Assembly (NCBI GenBank): GCA_007123465.1
Contig: SKLB01000369.1
Coordinates: 1 to 7,503, forward strand
DNA from: Spirochaetales bacterium
Lineage (GTDB): Bacteria; Spirochaetota; Spirochaetia; DSM-27196; PWMO01
DNA length: 7,503 nt
Reading direction: 5' to 3'
In this document: positions 1 to 5,803 of the stretch, piece after piece
How the letters are laid out: every line of letters starts with the position of its first letter
Numbering within the stretch: position 1 is the first letter of the stretch
Notes under the pieces: model-generated
The model's input: the letters and a program-made list of their open reading frames with translations, nothing else
Told to the model about the DNA's origin: nothing
The model's database searches: none
Program-made: the position numbers and the translations under genes

Positions 1-497
1 GCTTCCATCTGCCCTTTTGGTATGGAGAGAATTCCCGCGCGGAAGATCTCTCCCATGTAGGCGCCGTAGCAGACGCTCATGGCGATGATTCCCGCGGTGA
101 GGCGCGGTACGAGCACAAACTGCCCGAGGGCGTAGTAGATATAGAAGAGCTGTACCAGGAGCGGGATACCGCGGATTACCTCGACGTAGATAGTTGCGAT
201 CCGGTTGATGATGGTGATGCGCGATATGCGTCCCAGCCCGGTGAACAGGCCGATCACCAGCGCGATCAGGATGGACGAGACGGTAACTTGAAAGGTGCTG
301 ATAATACCGTCGGGTACGAAGCGCAGAATGTCCCAGTATGGGGTGGGCGAGAGCAGCGGCAGCAGTATCAGCAGGCTGATGGCCCCAAAAAACGATATCC
401 GCCAGGCGGAGAAGACGGTCTTCTCCGCCCGATCGGGAATCAGCGCTCCATCGGAGACGGTGATCTGCGGGTTCTGCGACCTGTCTACCGCAGCCAC
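1..497 (-). CDS. Polar amino-acid ABC transporter permease (HisM/GlnP type), 3' end outside window
   Basis: This is the membrane subunit of an amino-acid ABC importer; it passes substrate from the periplasmic binding protein across the inner membrane. The visible 165 codons show a polar N-terminal tail of about 32 residues, a first membrane helix (about 33-50), a second (about 65-89), then the family hallmark EVIRGIPLLVQLFYIYYALG (106-125) and 'AYMGEIFRAGILSIPKGQME' (146-165). The window ends just where the EAA loop that contacts the ATPase should begin, so roughly the last quarter is missing. The start is the GTG at 497-495: GGAAGA lies just upstream (506-501), and no in-frame ATG occurs before the well-conserved core. 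It overlaps the end of the binding-protein gene by 13 nt in another frame, which suggests translational coupling. Codons 23-31 contain a 25-bp palindrome (listed separately). The family call is firm; the exact substrate is not known. Confidence 0.93.
   Translation of the reverse strand, partial: MAAVDRSQNPQITVSDGALIPDRAEKTVFSAWRISFFGAISLLILLPLLSPTPYWDILRFVPDGIISTFQVTVSSILIALVIGLFTGLGRISRITIINRIATIYVEVIRGIPLLVQLFYIYYALGQFVLVPRLTAGIIAMSVCYGAYMGEIFRAGILSIPKGQME
405..429. repeat. 25-bp perfect palindrome inside the permease gene
   Basis: The arm GGCGGAGAAGAC (405-416) is followed by one central base (417) and its exact reverse complement (418-429). In the minus-strand transcript it would fold into a stem of 10-11 GC-rich pairs with a 3-5 nt loop, and the stem can be lengthened by G-U and C-G pairs outside position 429/404. 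It covers codons 23-31 of the permease and begins 56 nt after the binding-protein stop codon. A run of six U follows 12 nt after the stem (positions 392-387), too far for a canonical intrinsic terminator. A role in transcript stability or attenuation is inference. Confidence 0.85.
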
Positions 498-1240
498 TTT
501 TCTTCCAGCTCGGCGATGCGGCCGGAATCGATGACGGCCTGTAGACCGGCGTTGATGCGGTCCAGAACCGCGCTGTTGCCTTTGCGCACCGCAATGCCGT
601 AGAACTCCTCGGTGAACGGCTCACCGACAATCTGCAGCCGGCCGCGGTAGTTCTCGTTCTGCAGCACAAAGTCTGCTGCAATCGGTGTATCGGCCACCAC
701 GCCGTCGATGCGTCCGTTGGCCAGGTCTTCGACCGCCAGGCCGAGCTCATCGTAAGTGCGCAGCTCGACGCCGTCGGCGTCGCGGACTTCAAACGCGCCG
801 GTTGTGCCGATCTGGGCGCCAACCTCACGGCCGCGCAGGTCGCTGAGCGTGGTGACGCCGGACTGATTCTGGCGTACGATCAATACCTGGCCGGCGTTGA
901 TGTACGGGATCGAGAAGTCCATAGTCTCCTTACGGTCTTCGGTGATGGTGACCGACGAGATGACCGCGTCGTACTCGCGTGTGCCGAGGCCGGCGAATAT
1001 GCCGTCCCAGGCCGTATTCTGGAACTCAACCTCGAAACCACCCTCCTCGGCGATCATGCGCATCAGGTCGATGTCAAATCCCACCAGTTCGCGGTTCTCG
1101 TCGATGTATTCCATCGGCGGCCATGTGGCGTCGGTGGCTACTACAATCGTGTCGGTTGTGTCGGCCTGGCGCTGACCAGCGCCAAAAACCATCCCCGCTA
1201 CAAGGCACAACGACAGCACCAATAACAAGGTTCGCTTCAT
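485..1240 (-). CDS. Periplasmic amino-acid-binding protein of ABC importer (SBP_bac_3 family)
   Basis: This 251-residue protein captures an amino acid and delivers it to the permease encoded just downstream. It has a signal peptide (MKRT, then a hydrophobic core to about residue 20) with probable cleavage near G20/A21. No lipobox cysteine is present at the cleavage region, since C12 lies inside the hydrophobic core and is preceded by Leu, so a soluble periplasmic protein is likely. The mature part has the usual two-lobe family features: 'ATDATWPPMEY' (35-45), the family signature starting GFDIDLM at 54, 'SVTITEDRKETMDFS' (96-110) with Arg103 expected to bind the substrate carboxylate, 'GTTGAF' (145-150), and 'DGVVADTP' (179-186) with Asp184 expected to bind the amino group. 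Length is normal for the family. ATG at 1240 is preceded by GGGGGAAG at a good distance. The general role is secure; ligand specificity cannot be read from sequence. Confidence 0.95.
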   Translation of the reverse strand: MKRTLLLVLSLCLVAGMVFGAGQRQADTTDTIVVATDATWPPMEYIDENRELVGFDIDLMRMIAEEGGFEVEFQNTAWDGIFAGLGTREYDAVISSVTITEDRKETMDFSIPYINAGQVLIVRQNQSGVTTLSDLRGREVGAQIGTTGAFEVRDADGVELRTYDELGLAVEDLANGRIDGVVADTPIAADFVLQNENYRGRLQIVGEPFTEEFYGIAVRKGNSAVLDRINAGLQAVIDSGRIAELEEKWLR

Positions 1241-1260
1241 TACTCTTCCCCCTTTGTCGG

Positions 1261-1275
1261 ATTAGGCTGCCTAAT
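1261..1275. promoter_or_regulatory. 15-bp palindrome, candidate operator of the importer operon
   Basis: ATTAGGC-T-GCCTAAT is a perfect inverted repeat with 7-bp arms around one base. It overlaps the last three bases of the predicted -10 box of the binding-protein promoter and covers the expected transcription start, the classical position for a repressor that blocks RNA polymerase. The repeat is directly visible; the operator role is inferred. No regulator gene lies in the window. Arms of this size can arise by chance about once in a few kilobases, so position is the main argument. Confidence 0.45.
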
Positions 1276-1301
1276 GTAATCGATATGCAGCGATTTTTCA
1301 A
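1273..1301 (-). promoter_or_regulatory. Sigma70-type promoter of the amino-acid importer operon
   Basis: On the minus strand TTGAAA (1301-1296) is separated by exactly 17 bp from TACATT (1278-1273), matching 5 of 6 and 4 of 6 consensus bases. Transcription would begin near 1266, leaving a leader of about 26 nt that contains the GGGGGAAG ribosome site before ATG 1240. This is the best-spaced promoter candidate for this operon in the intergenic region. Confidence 0.6.
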
Positions 1302-1334
1302 TGGGCAGCATAATTATTTGGCGTGCAAAAGCGC

Positions 1335-1363
1335 TTGACAGGAAGACAATTAAACATGATGAT
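1335..1363 (+). promoter_or_regulatory. Sigma70-type promoter of the M23 peptidase-msrA unit
   Basis: A perfect TTGACA (1335-1340) is followed after 17 bp by GATGAT (1358-1363), which matches the -10 consensus at 4 of 6 positions including the key second A and last T. Transcription would start near 1370 and give a leader of about 55 nt before GTG 1425. The weak -10 keeps confidence moderate. A promoter here would place the earlier in-frame GTG at 1323 upstream of the transcript start, which supports 1425 as the true start. Confidence 0.45.
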
Positions 1364-1412
1364 TGCAGCAGCCGAAGATAGTATTGAGGTTTTATGCACG
1401 AATCAATTCACA

Positions 1413-1419
1413 GAGGAGG
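1413..1419 (+). promoter_or_regulatory. Strong ribosome binding site fixing the GTG start of the M23 gene
   Basis: GAGGAGG lies 5 nt before GTG 1425. It is the strongest Shine-Dalgarno match in the window and decides between GTG 1425 and the earlier in-frame GTG 1323, which has no comparable site. Confidence 0.75.
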
Positions 1420-1424
1420 CGCGC

Positions 1425-2465
1425 GTGGCGCGTTGGGTTCATTCTTCGGGTAGCAGCCCACGCATTTTTCGCGGTATGCGCGTCAACCTGTCCGCGGTCC
1501 GCGATGGAATCGTAAACAGCGTGCGCTCCCTCACGCGCGGCGGGTCTCAGCGGTTCACTCTGCTGATTATCCCTCATTCAGAAAAGCGTCTGGTCAAGTT
1601 CCAGGCAAATGTCTTTGCGATAGTGTTCTTTGTGGTGCTGTTTTCATTCATTCTATCCGGCTTTGTCTACGTTGCAATGCACGCGCCGGATGCCTCAGAG
1701 CGCGTAGTCGAGCGGCAACAGGGGCTGCAAAGCAGTCAGGCGAGCCTCGACGCGATTATGGAAGAGCTGCAGGAAGTGATGCGGGTTTCCAAGTCGTTCG
1801 AGAGTACCATCCGGGAAACAATTGACGGCCTGCGGCCCGGTGCGGCTTCTTCGCCGGTATCCGAGCGCGGGGTTGGCGGGGACCTGGCGCCGTTTCTCGA
1901 CGTGCAGCGTCTCAACAGCGGGGAACTGCGCGAGATCGAAGACATCCGCCGCCTGGCCTCAACGCTGCGCGCAGCGGTTGAACCGCTGGAAGAGGTGCAA
2001 CGCATCTCGCGAGTGCAGCAGAGCCTGCTGACCGATATTCCCAACCACTGGCCTCTCGGCGCCCGACGCGGGCGAGTGACTCACGAGTTTGGCCCAAATG
2101 TACATCCGTTCACCGGTCAGCTCTACCTGCACAAGGGATTTGACATCGCCGACGCTATCGGTGTTCCCGTAGTAGCCAGCGCCACCGGCCGTGTCGAGGA
2201 GATCAGCGTTGATCCTGGCTACGGTATCCAGGTCTGGCTGCGGCACAAGTACGGTTTTCGGACGATGTACGCACACCTGCACTCTGCCTCTGTGCGTGAA
2301 GGCCAGGAGGTCGAGCAGGGTCAGCAGATTGGTCTGCTGGGCAACAGCGGCGCATCAACCGGACCGCACGTGCACTTTGAAGTCTGGCTGGGTAACGAGG
2401 TTGTCGATCCGGCCGCGTTCCTGAAGATCTCCAATGAGTTTCCGCGTCGCGTTCGAAGCTTTTGA
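1425..2465 (+). CDS. Membrane-anchored M23 (LytM-type) peptidoglycan endopeptidase
   Basis: Predicted zinc endopeptidase that cleaves cross-links in peptidoglycan, held in the inner membrane and facing the periplasm. The chosen GTG start gives 346 residues. Order of parts: a basic cytoplasmic N-terminus, one membrane helix (about 63-84, NVFAIVFFVVLFSFILSGFVYV), a helical, probably coiled-coil stretch (about 92-136 and again about 160-200), then an M23 domain from about 210 to 335. The domain has all expected metal and catalytic residues: HKGFD (His236, Asp240), YAHLH (His284, His286) and HVHFEV (His315, His317), plus the typical 'THEFGPNVHPFTG' lead-in. It is therefore probably active, unlike degenerate regulator forms such as EnvC or NlpD. 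msrA follows after 15 nt, so the two genes are likely co-transcribed. Extension to GTG 1323 would add 34 residues but lacks a good ribosome site. Confidence 0.92.
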   Translation: MARWVHSSGSSPRIFRGMRVNLSAVRDGIVNSVRSLTRGGSQRFTLLIIPHSEKRLVKFQANVFAIVFFVVLFSFILSGFVYVAMHAPDASERVVERQQGLQSSQASLDAIMEELQEVMRVSKSFESTIRETIDGLRPGAASSPVSERGVGGDLAPFLDVQRLNSGELREIEDIRRLASTLRAAVEPLEEVQRISRVQQSLLTDIPNHWPLGARRGRVTHEFGPNVHPFTGQLYLHKGFDIADAIGVPVVASATGRVEEISVDPGYGIQVWLRHKYGFRTMYAHLHSASVREGQEVEQGQQIGLLGNSGASTGPHVHFEVWLGNEVVDPAAFLKISNEFPRRVRSF

Positions 2466-2480
2466 AGGGTAACAATATCT

Positions 2481-2999
2481 ATGTCCGACAACACTGAAAG
2501 CGCCACCGTCGGCGGCGGCTGTTTCTGGTGTACCGAGGCGGTATATCAGCGGCTGCCCGGCGTGATAAGCGTGAAGCCCGGCTACGCCGGCGGCACTACA
2601 GCCGAACCAACCTACGAGCAGGTCTGCAGCGGTACTACCGGACACGCCGAAGTAGTCCAGATCGAGTTTGATCCGTCGCAGCTGTCCTACGCCGATGTAC
2701 TGCAGCAGTTCTTCGCCGCGCACGATCCCACCACCCTCAATCGTCAGGGCGCCGACGCTGGTACGCAGTACCGTTCGGTGATTCTCTATCACGATGAGCA
2801 ACAGCGGCAGGTTGCCGAGCGGGTCAAGGCGGCGGCCGCGGCGCAGTTCCGCGACCCGATAGTGACCGAGATTGCCCCGCTTGAGCGCTTCTATCCCGCC
2901 GAGGACTACCACCACAACTACTTCAACCGCAACCCGCACGCCGGCTACTGCTCGGTTATCATTCAACCCAAGCTCACCAAACTAGGATTGACGCGCTGA
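2481..2999 (+). CDS. msrA: Peptide-methionine (S)-S-oxide reductase MsrA
   Basis: This enzyme reduces methionine-S-sulfoxide in proteins or free methionine back to methionine, repairing oxidative damage in the cytoplasm (no signal peptide). At 172 residues it is a compact MsrA without the MsrB domain fused to it in some bacteria. The active-site motif GGGCFWC is at residues 11-17, with Cys14 the catalytic cysteine and Cys17 directly after Phe-Trp. Other conserved parts are 'GYAGG' (34-38), 'VCSGTTGHAEVVQ' (48-60, Glu57 expected as acid catalyst), 'GADAGTQYRS' (90-99, Asp92 and Tyr97) and 'NPHAGYC' (151-157), where Cys157 may act in resolving the disulfide. ATG 2481 is preceded by GAAGGGT, which overlaps the stop codon of the M23 gene; the spacing is rather long. 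The stop lies 9 bp from the convergent GGDEF gene. Confidence 0.96.
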   Translation: MSDNTESATVGGGCFWCTEAVYQRLPGVISVKPGYAGGTTAEPTYEQVCSGTTGHAEVVQIEFDPSQLSYADVLQQFFAAHDPTTLNRQGADAGTQYRSVILYHDEQQRQVAERVKAAAAAQFRDPIVTEIAPLERFYPAEDYHHNYFNRNPHAGYCSVIIQPKLTKLGLTR

Positions 3000-3008
3000 C
3001 CGCATCCG

Positions 3009-5708
3009 CTACCGGCCGCTTTGGCGCAGGCTGCGGGCGTATTCAACGTAACTGAGAAGTGGGGCTTCCTGGTCTGCCGGCGCGGCTGCCGCTGCGTCCG
3101 GCAGCTCGGCTTGCAGTACCACGCTGTTGCGCTGCTCTTTGGCCTTGTAGAGCGCCCGGTCGGCGCGATTGATCGCGGTGTCGACGCTGTCGAGCCGATC
3201 GGCGCGCACAACGCCGATCGACAGTGTGGCGCACGGTTCGCCACGATCGTCGGCCAGTTCCCGGATTGCCGCCCAGTTGTCCAGCGTTGCCACGCGTTCC
3301 TGCTGTGCATGACGCAGCCGCTCGGCCAGCAGCACGGCGTTGTGCAGCGGCGCCTGCACCAGCAGCAGCAGTTCTTCACCGCCGTAGCGTATGCCGACAT
3401 CGTGTCCCAGTCGGATTCCGTCCAGCAGCGCAGCGGCGGTCTGGGTTAACACCTCATCGCCCTTCTGGTGACCGAGCTCATCGTTGACCCACTTGAAGTG
3501 ATCGAGATCGAGCAGCAGAAAACAGAACGGCCGCTGCTTCTGCTTCAAGTCGGCAAACTGCCGCGGCAGTTCCTTGAGGAAGTAGTTCTTGTTCTTGAGG
3601 CCGGTGAGCTCATCGATGTAGCTGCTGGCTTCGCTCTCGGCCAGCCGCACGCGCAACAGTTCCACCGAGTCGCGGCTACGCTCACAGCGTTCCTTGTCCC
3701 AGGCGGCGCGTTCGTTGGGTCCGGCTACTGTAACTTTGGAGCCGCGATGGCGCAGAAAGCTCTGCTCGCTGTTGAGCAGGAAGTGGTACATGTCTACCAC
3801 GCCGCGGAGCACGTCAAAAAAGAACAGCTGTGACAGCTTTGGTATCTCGTTGACAGAACTGTAGTATTTCGATTCTACGTAACGTTTTATCTGGCGTGTC
3901 ACCGGTTTGAGCCTGGGAGACTGCACCGACGCGTGAACCCCGAAATCCACAAATGGACGCTTGTCGAGTTCTGCGTAGATGCGCCGTGCTATCGGGTCTT
4001 CGCGCTTGACCAGGTCCTGACTCAGGTCCTGCCCGAGCTCTGCCAGAAGATCGTGGAGCTCTTCAACAAGCGGGTAGAGGTGTGGCCCATGGTAGGACTG
4101 CGGCGCTGCGGCGCTCCAGTTGCGGAACATCGCCGCGCGGTAGTCGCTGATCTCCTCGCGCAGGCTGCGCGCCAGCAAACTCTCGCCAAAGCCGCGCGCG
4201 TAGTCGTCGCGCTCGTCGAGGCCCTTGGCGTACGCGGTCAGTGCGCGAAGGCAGGGTGCAAAAAGCGCGTTGTAGATCGCCGACCATCGCGACTTGATAT
4301 CCGCCAGTGCTACGGCGGTCTGTTCGCGCATCAGCAATCGCTCCAGGCTCTGATGATCGATGCTGGCCAGCAGGTTGTCGATCACGCGGTGCAGCACCAC
4401 AAGCGGCTGGATCGGATCATCAGCGGCTACCGCCTCTATGTTGGCCCCATGATGGCCAAACGGCAGCGACTGCACGAAGACGCGCGTGTCAAAGTACGGC
4501 AGCAGGTAGCGGTTCTGCTCCAGACGTTCGATGCCCGACTCGGGAAAGATAGCCGACAGCACCGACAGAACCCCCTGGTGGCGCCGCGAGAAACCGGCCT
4601 CCTTCTCCATTTCCAGGTCTTCGAGTTCGCGCTTCTTCTCCTCGACCAGCCGCATTTCGCGCAGCCTGGTCTGTCTTTCGGCAAACTGCTTGAACGTCAG
4701 GATGTCCTCGTCGGTGATGCCGACAAAGCGATAGATCGCAACCCGCTTGCGTTCGGACTCGTCGTATTCGTCGAAAAACTCACCGACAGCCTTGAGTACC
4801 ACCGGGTAGAGTTCGCGCTTGAATCGCTGCAGCTGCTCGATGGCGTGGACAAAGAGCTCGACGGCATCGCTGAGCTGTGGCGCCGACACCGGCCGTGCGT
4901 ACGCCAGCACGATGTCCTTGCCAACTGCCAGTGCATCGGCAACGCGCTTGTGGCTGACCTGTTCGGTTGTCAGCACCAGCCGGTAGAGCTCGCGAGTTGG
5001 TCTTACCAGTTCAGCCACCGGGACCGCTGCGCCATCCAGCACGGCGGCGTCCAGCCGCGCCAGCGACGCTATCAGTTTCTTCTGCTCGCGGCTGAAGCGC
5101 GACAGGTATTCGAGCGCGAATGAGTCGCGACGGCGATACGATTGCAGCACTGCCTCCTGGCCCGATCCGGCCAGCTCGCCGATCAACCGGCGCGACGAGC
5201 TGCGCAGCGCGTGCAGCGTGTCGGCCAGGCTCCACTCATCGGGTGCCAGCGTGGTTACGTTGTGCGGTGAGGCAAGTGCGCGGATCAGCCGCGGATGGGC
5301 CGTATCCGGCTCTCTGGGGCGAACGAGCGACAGAGCATCGTGCCAGCGCTGCGTCACGCCGGTTATCAGCAGCCCACGGCGAAACGCCCAGCGGTTTACG
5401 CGGCGCCGCAGCCGCGGCATAAGCGGAAGCTGCTGCGCCGGTTCGCTATCATCGGGCAGACGCGCCGGCTTGTCGGGATAACCGGACTCGGTGGTGCGGG
5501 CCGCGGCCGGCTGACGCGCAGACGGCGTAGCGGTGCCGTCGCGGTTCTGTTGCTGCATATGCTGCATGGCCTGTTGCATGCGCCGCGCGGCCGCGGCTTC
5601 GCCGTAACCGCGGGCGCGCAGCTTCTTGTAGACCGCCTCGATTTCTTCCTTCGGTGTCCCCTCTTCGAGCAGCTTCCTGTAGAGTGCTTTGTCGCGTTCT
5701 TCTGCCAT
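3009..5708 (-). CDS. GGDEF-domain protein, probable soluble diguanylate cyclase with large unassigned N-terminus
   Basis: The 899-residue product ends in a GGDEF domain (about 697-865), which makes the second messenger c-di-GMP from two GTP. Visible motifs are DELTGLKNKNYF (699-710), LLLDLDHFKWVNDELGH (731-747) with metal-binding Asp734, and RYGGEEL (774-780), the active GGEE[FL] form. The inhibitory I-site is not in register: the residue expected to be Arg is Leu767 (LGHD), with an Arg one position earlier. Residues 1-55 are helical and charged, about 60-95 is a loose linker, 345-371 is a strongly charged probable coiled coil, and 670-697 looks like a signalling helix feeding the GGDEF domain. 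Nothing between about 100 and 690 matches a sensor family I recognise, and I see no membrane helix or signal peptide. ATG 5708 is chosen for its AGGA ribosome site 5 nt upstream; an open extension to 5843 would overlap the divergent glgX start. Confidence 0.9.
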   Translation of the reverse strand: MAEERDKALYRKLLEEGTPKEEIEAVYKKLRARGYGEAAAARRMQQAMQHMQQQNRDGTATPSARQPAAARTTESGYPDKPARLPDDSEPAQQLPLMPRLRRRVNRWAFRRGLLITGVTQRWHDALSLVRPREPDTAHPRLIRALASPHNVTTLAPDEWSLADTLHALRSSSRRLIGELAGSGQEAVLQSYRRRDSFALEYLSRFSREQKKLIASLARLDAAVLDGAAVPVAELVRPTRELYRLVLTTEQVSHKRVADALAVGKDIVLAYARPVSAPQLSDAVELFVHAIEQLQRFKRELYPVVLKAVGEFFDEYDESERKRVAIYRFVGITDEDILTFKQFAERQTRLREMRLVEEKKRELEDLEMEKEAGFSRRHQGVLSVLSAIFPESGIERLEQNRYLLPYFDTRVFVQSLPFGHHGANIEAVAADDPIQPLVVLHRVIDNLLASIDHQSLERLLMREQTAVALADIKSRWSAIYNALFAPCLRALTAYAKGLDERDDYARGFGESLLARSLREEISDYRAAMFRNWSAAAPQSYHGPHLYPLVEELHDLLAELGQDLSQDLVKREDPIARRIYAELDKRPFVDFGVHASVQSPRLKPVTRQIKRYVESKYYSSVNEIPKLSQLFFFDVLRGVVDMYHFLLNSEQSFLRHRGSKVTVAGPNERAAWDKERCERSRDSVELLRVRLAESEASSYIDELTGLKNKNYFLKELPRQFADLKQKQRPFCFLLLDLDHFKWVNDELGHQKGDEVLTQTAAALLDGIRLGHDVGIRYGGEELLLLVQAPLHNAVLLAERLRHAQQERVATLDNWAAIRELADDRGEPCATLSIGVVRADRLDSVDTAINRADRALYKAKEQRNSVVLQAELPDAAAAAPADQEAPLLSYVEYARSLRQSGR

Positions 5709-5748
5709 AGTGTTCCTGTGTTGGTGTGCAGCCGGCGCTGCGAGGGCC

Positions 5749-5778
5749 TTGCAGCGTTTCCGTATTCTATCAGATAAT
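5749..5778 (+). promoter_or_regulatory. Candidate promoter of glgX
   Basis: TTGCAG (5749-5754) is spaced 18 bp from GATAAT (5773-5778), a 5-of-6 match to the -10 consensus. Transcription would start near 5785, giving a leader of about 19 nt that carries AAGGAG. The -35 box is weak (3 of 6). Confidence 0.4.
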
Positions 5779-5794
5779 ATCACACTCGCATCAA
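5764..5794 (-). promoter_or_regulatory. Candidate promoter of the GGDEF gene
   Basis: On the minus strand TTGATG (5794-5789) and TAGAAT (5769-5764) resemble -35 and -10 boxes, but the spacer is 19 bp, longer than ideal. If real it overlaps the glgX promoter on the opposite strand, so the two promoters would compete for polymerase. The leader of about 50 nt would contain a small GC-rich inverted repeat (GCAGC-CGGC-GCTGC, 5728-5741). Confidence 0.25.
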
Positions 5795-5798
5795 GGAG
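5793..5798 (+). promoter_or_regulatory. Ribosome binding site of glgX
   Basis: AAGGAG stands 5 nt before ATG 5804, an ideal Shine-Dalgarno site that fixes the start of the debranching enzyme. Its first two bases fall within the candidate -35 box of the divergent GGDEF gene. Confidence 0.75.
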
Positions 5799-5803
5799 CA
5801 CAC

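Noticed and set aside
387..429. Reading the permease palindrome plus the downstream six-U run as an intrinsic terminator
   Set aside because: The U-run starts 12 nt after the stem instead of directly next to it, and a full terminator would cut off the permease gene. At most partial attenuation is plausible.
1323..1424. N-terminal extension of the M23 peptidase to GTG 1323
   Set aside because: There is no good ribosome site at 1323, and the best promoter on this strand (TTGACA at 1335) lies inside the extension. The GAGGAGG site at 1413-1419 points to GTG 1425.
1394..1453. 19-codon open frame (ATG 1394 to TAG 1451) with GAGG 4 nt upstream, overlapping the M23 start
   Set aside because: It might be a leader peptide, but it is very short, has no regulatory codon run or attenuator hairpin, and its ribosome site is weak.
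2355..2966. Minus-strand open frame of about 203 codons opposite msrA
   Set aside because: It is fully opposite a confident MsrA gene and has no domain motifs.
3196..3220. 9-bp inverted repeat (CGATCGGCG, 7-nt loop) inside the GGDEF coding region
   Set aside because: Arms of this size with a flexible loop are near chance level in a 7.5-kb GC-rich window. No U-run follows and its position has no regulatory logic.
3933..5123. Long plus-strand open frame (396 codons) opposite the GGDEF gene
   Set aside because: It is antisense to a gene with clear domain motifs. The frame is a by-product of GC-rich codon usage, and the translation shows no recognisable family or signal.
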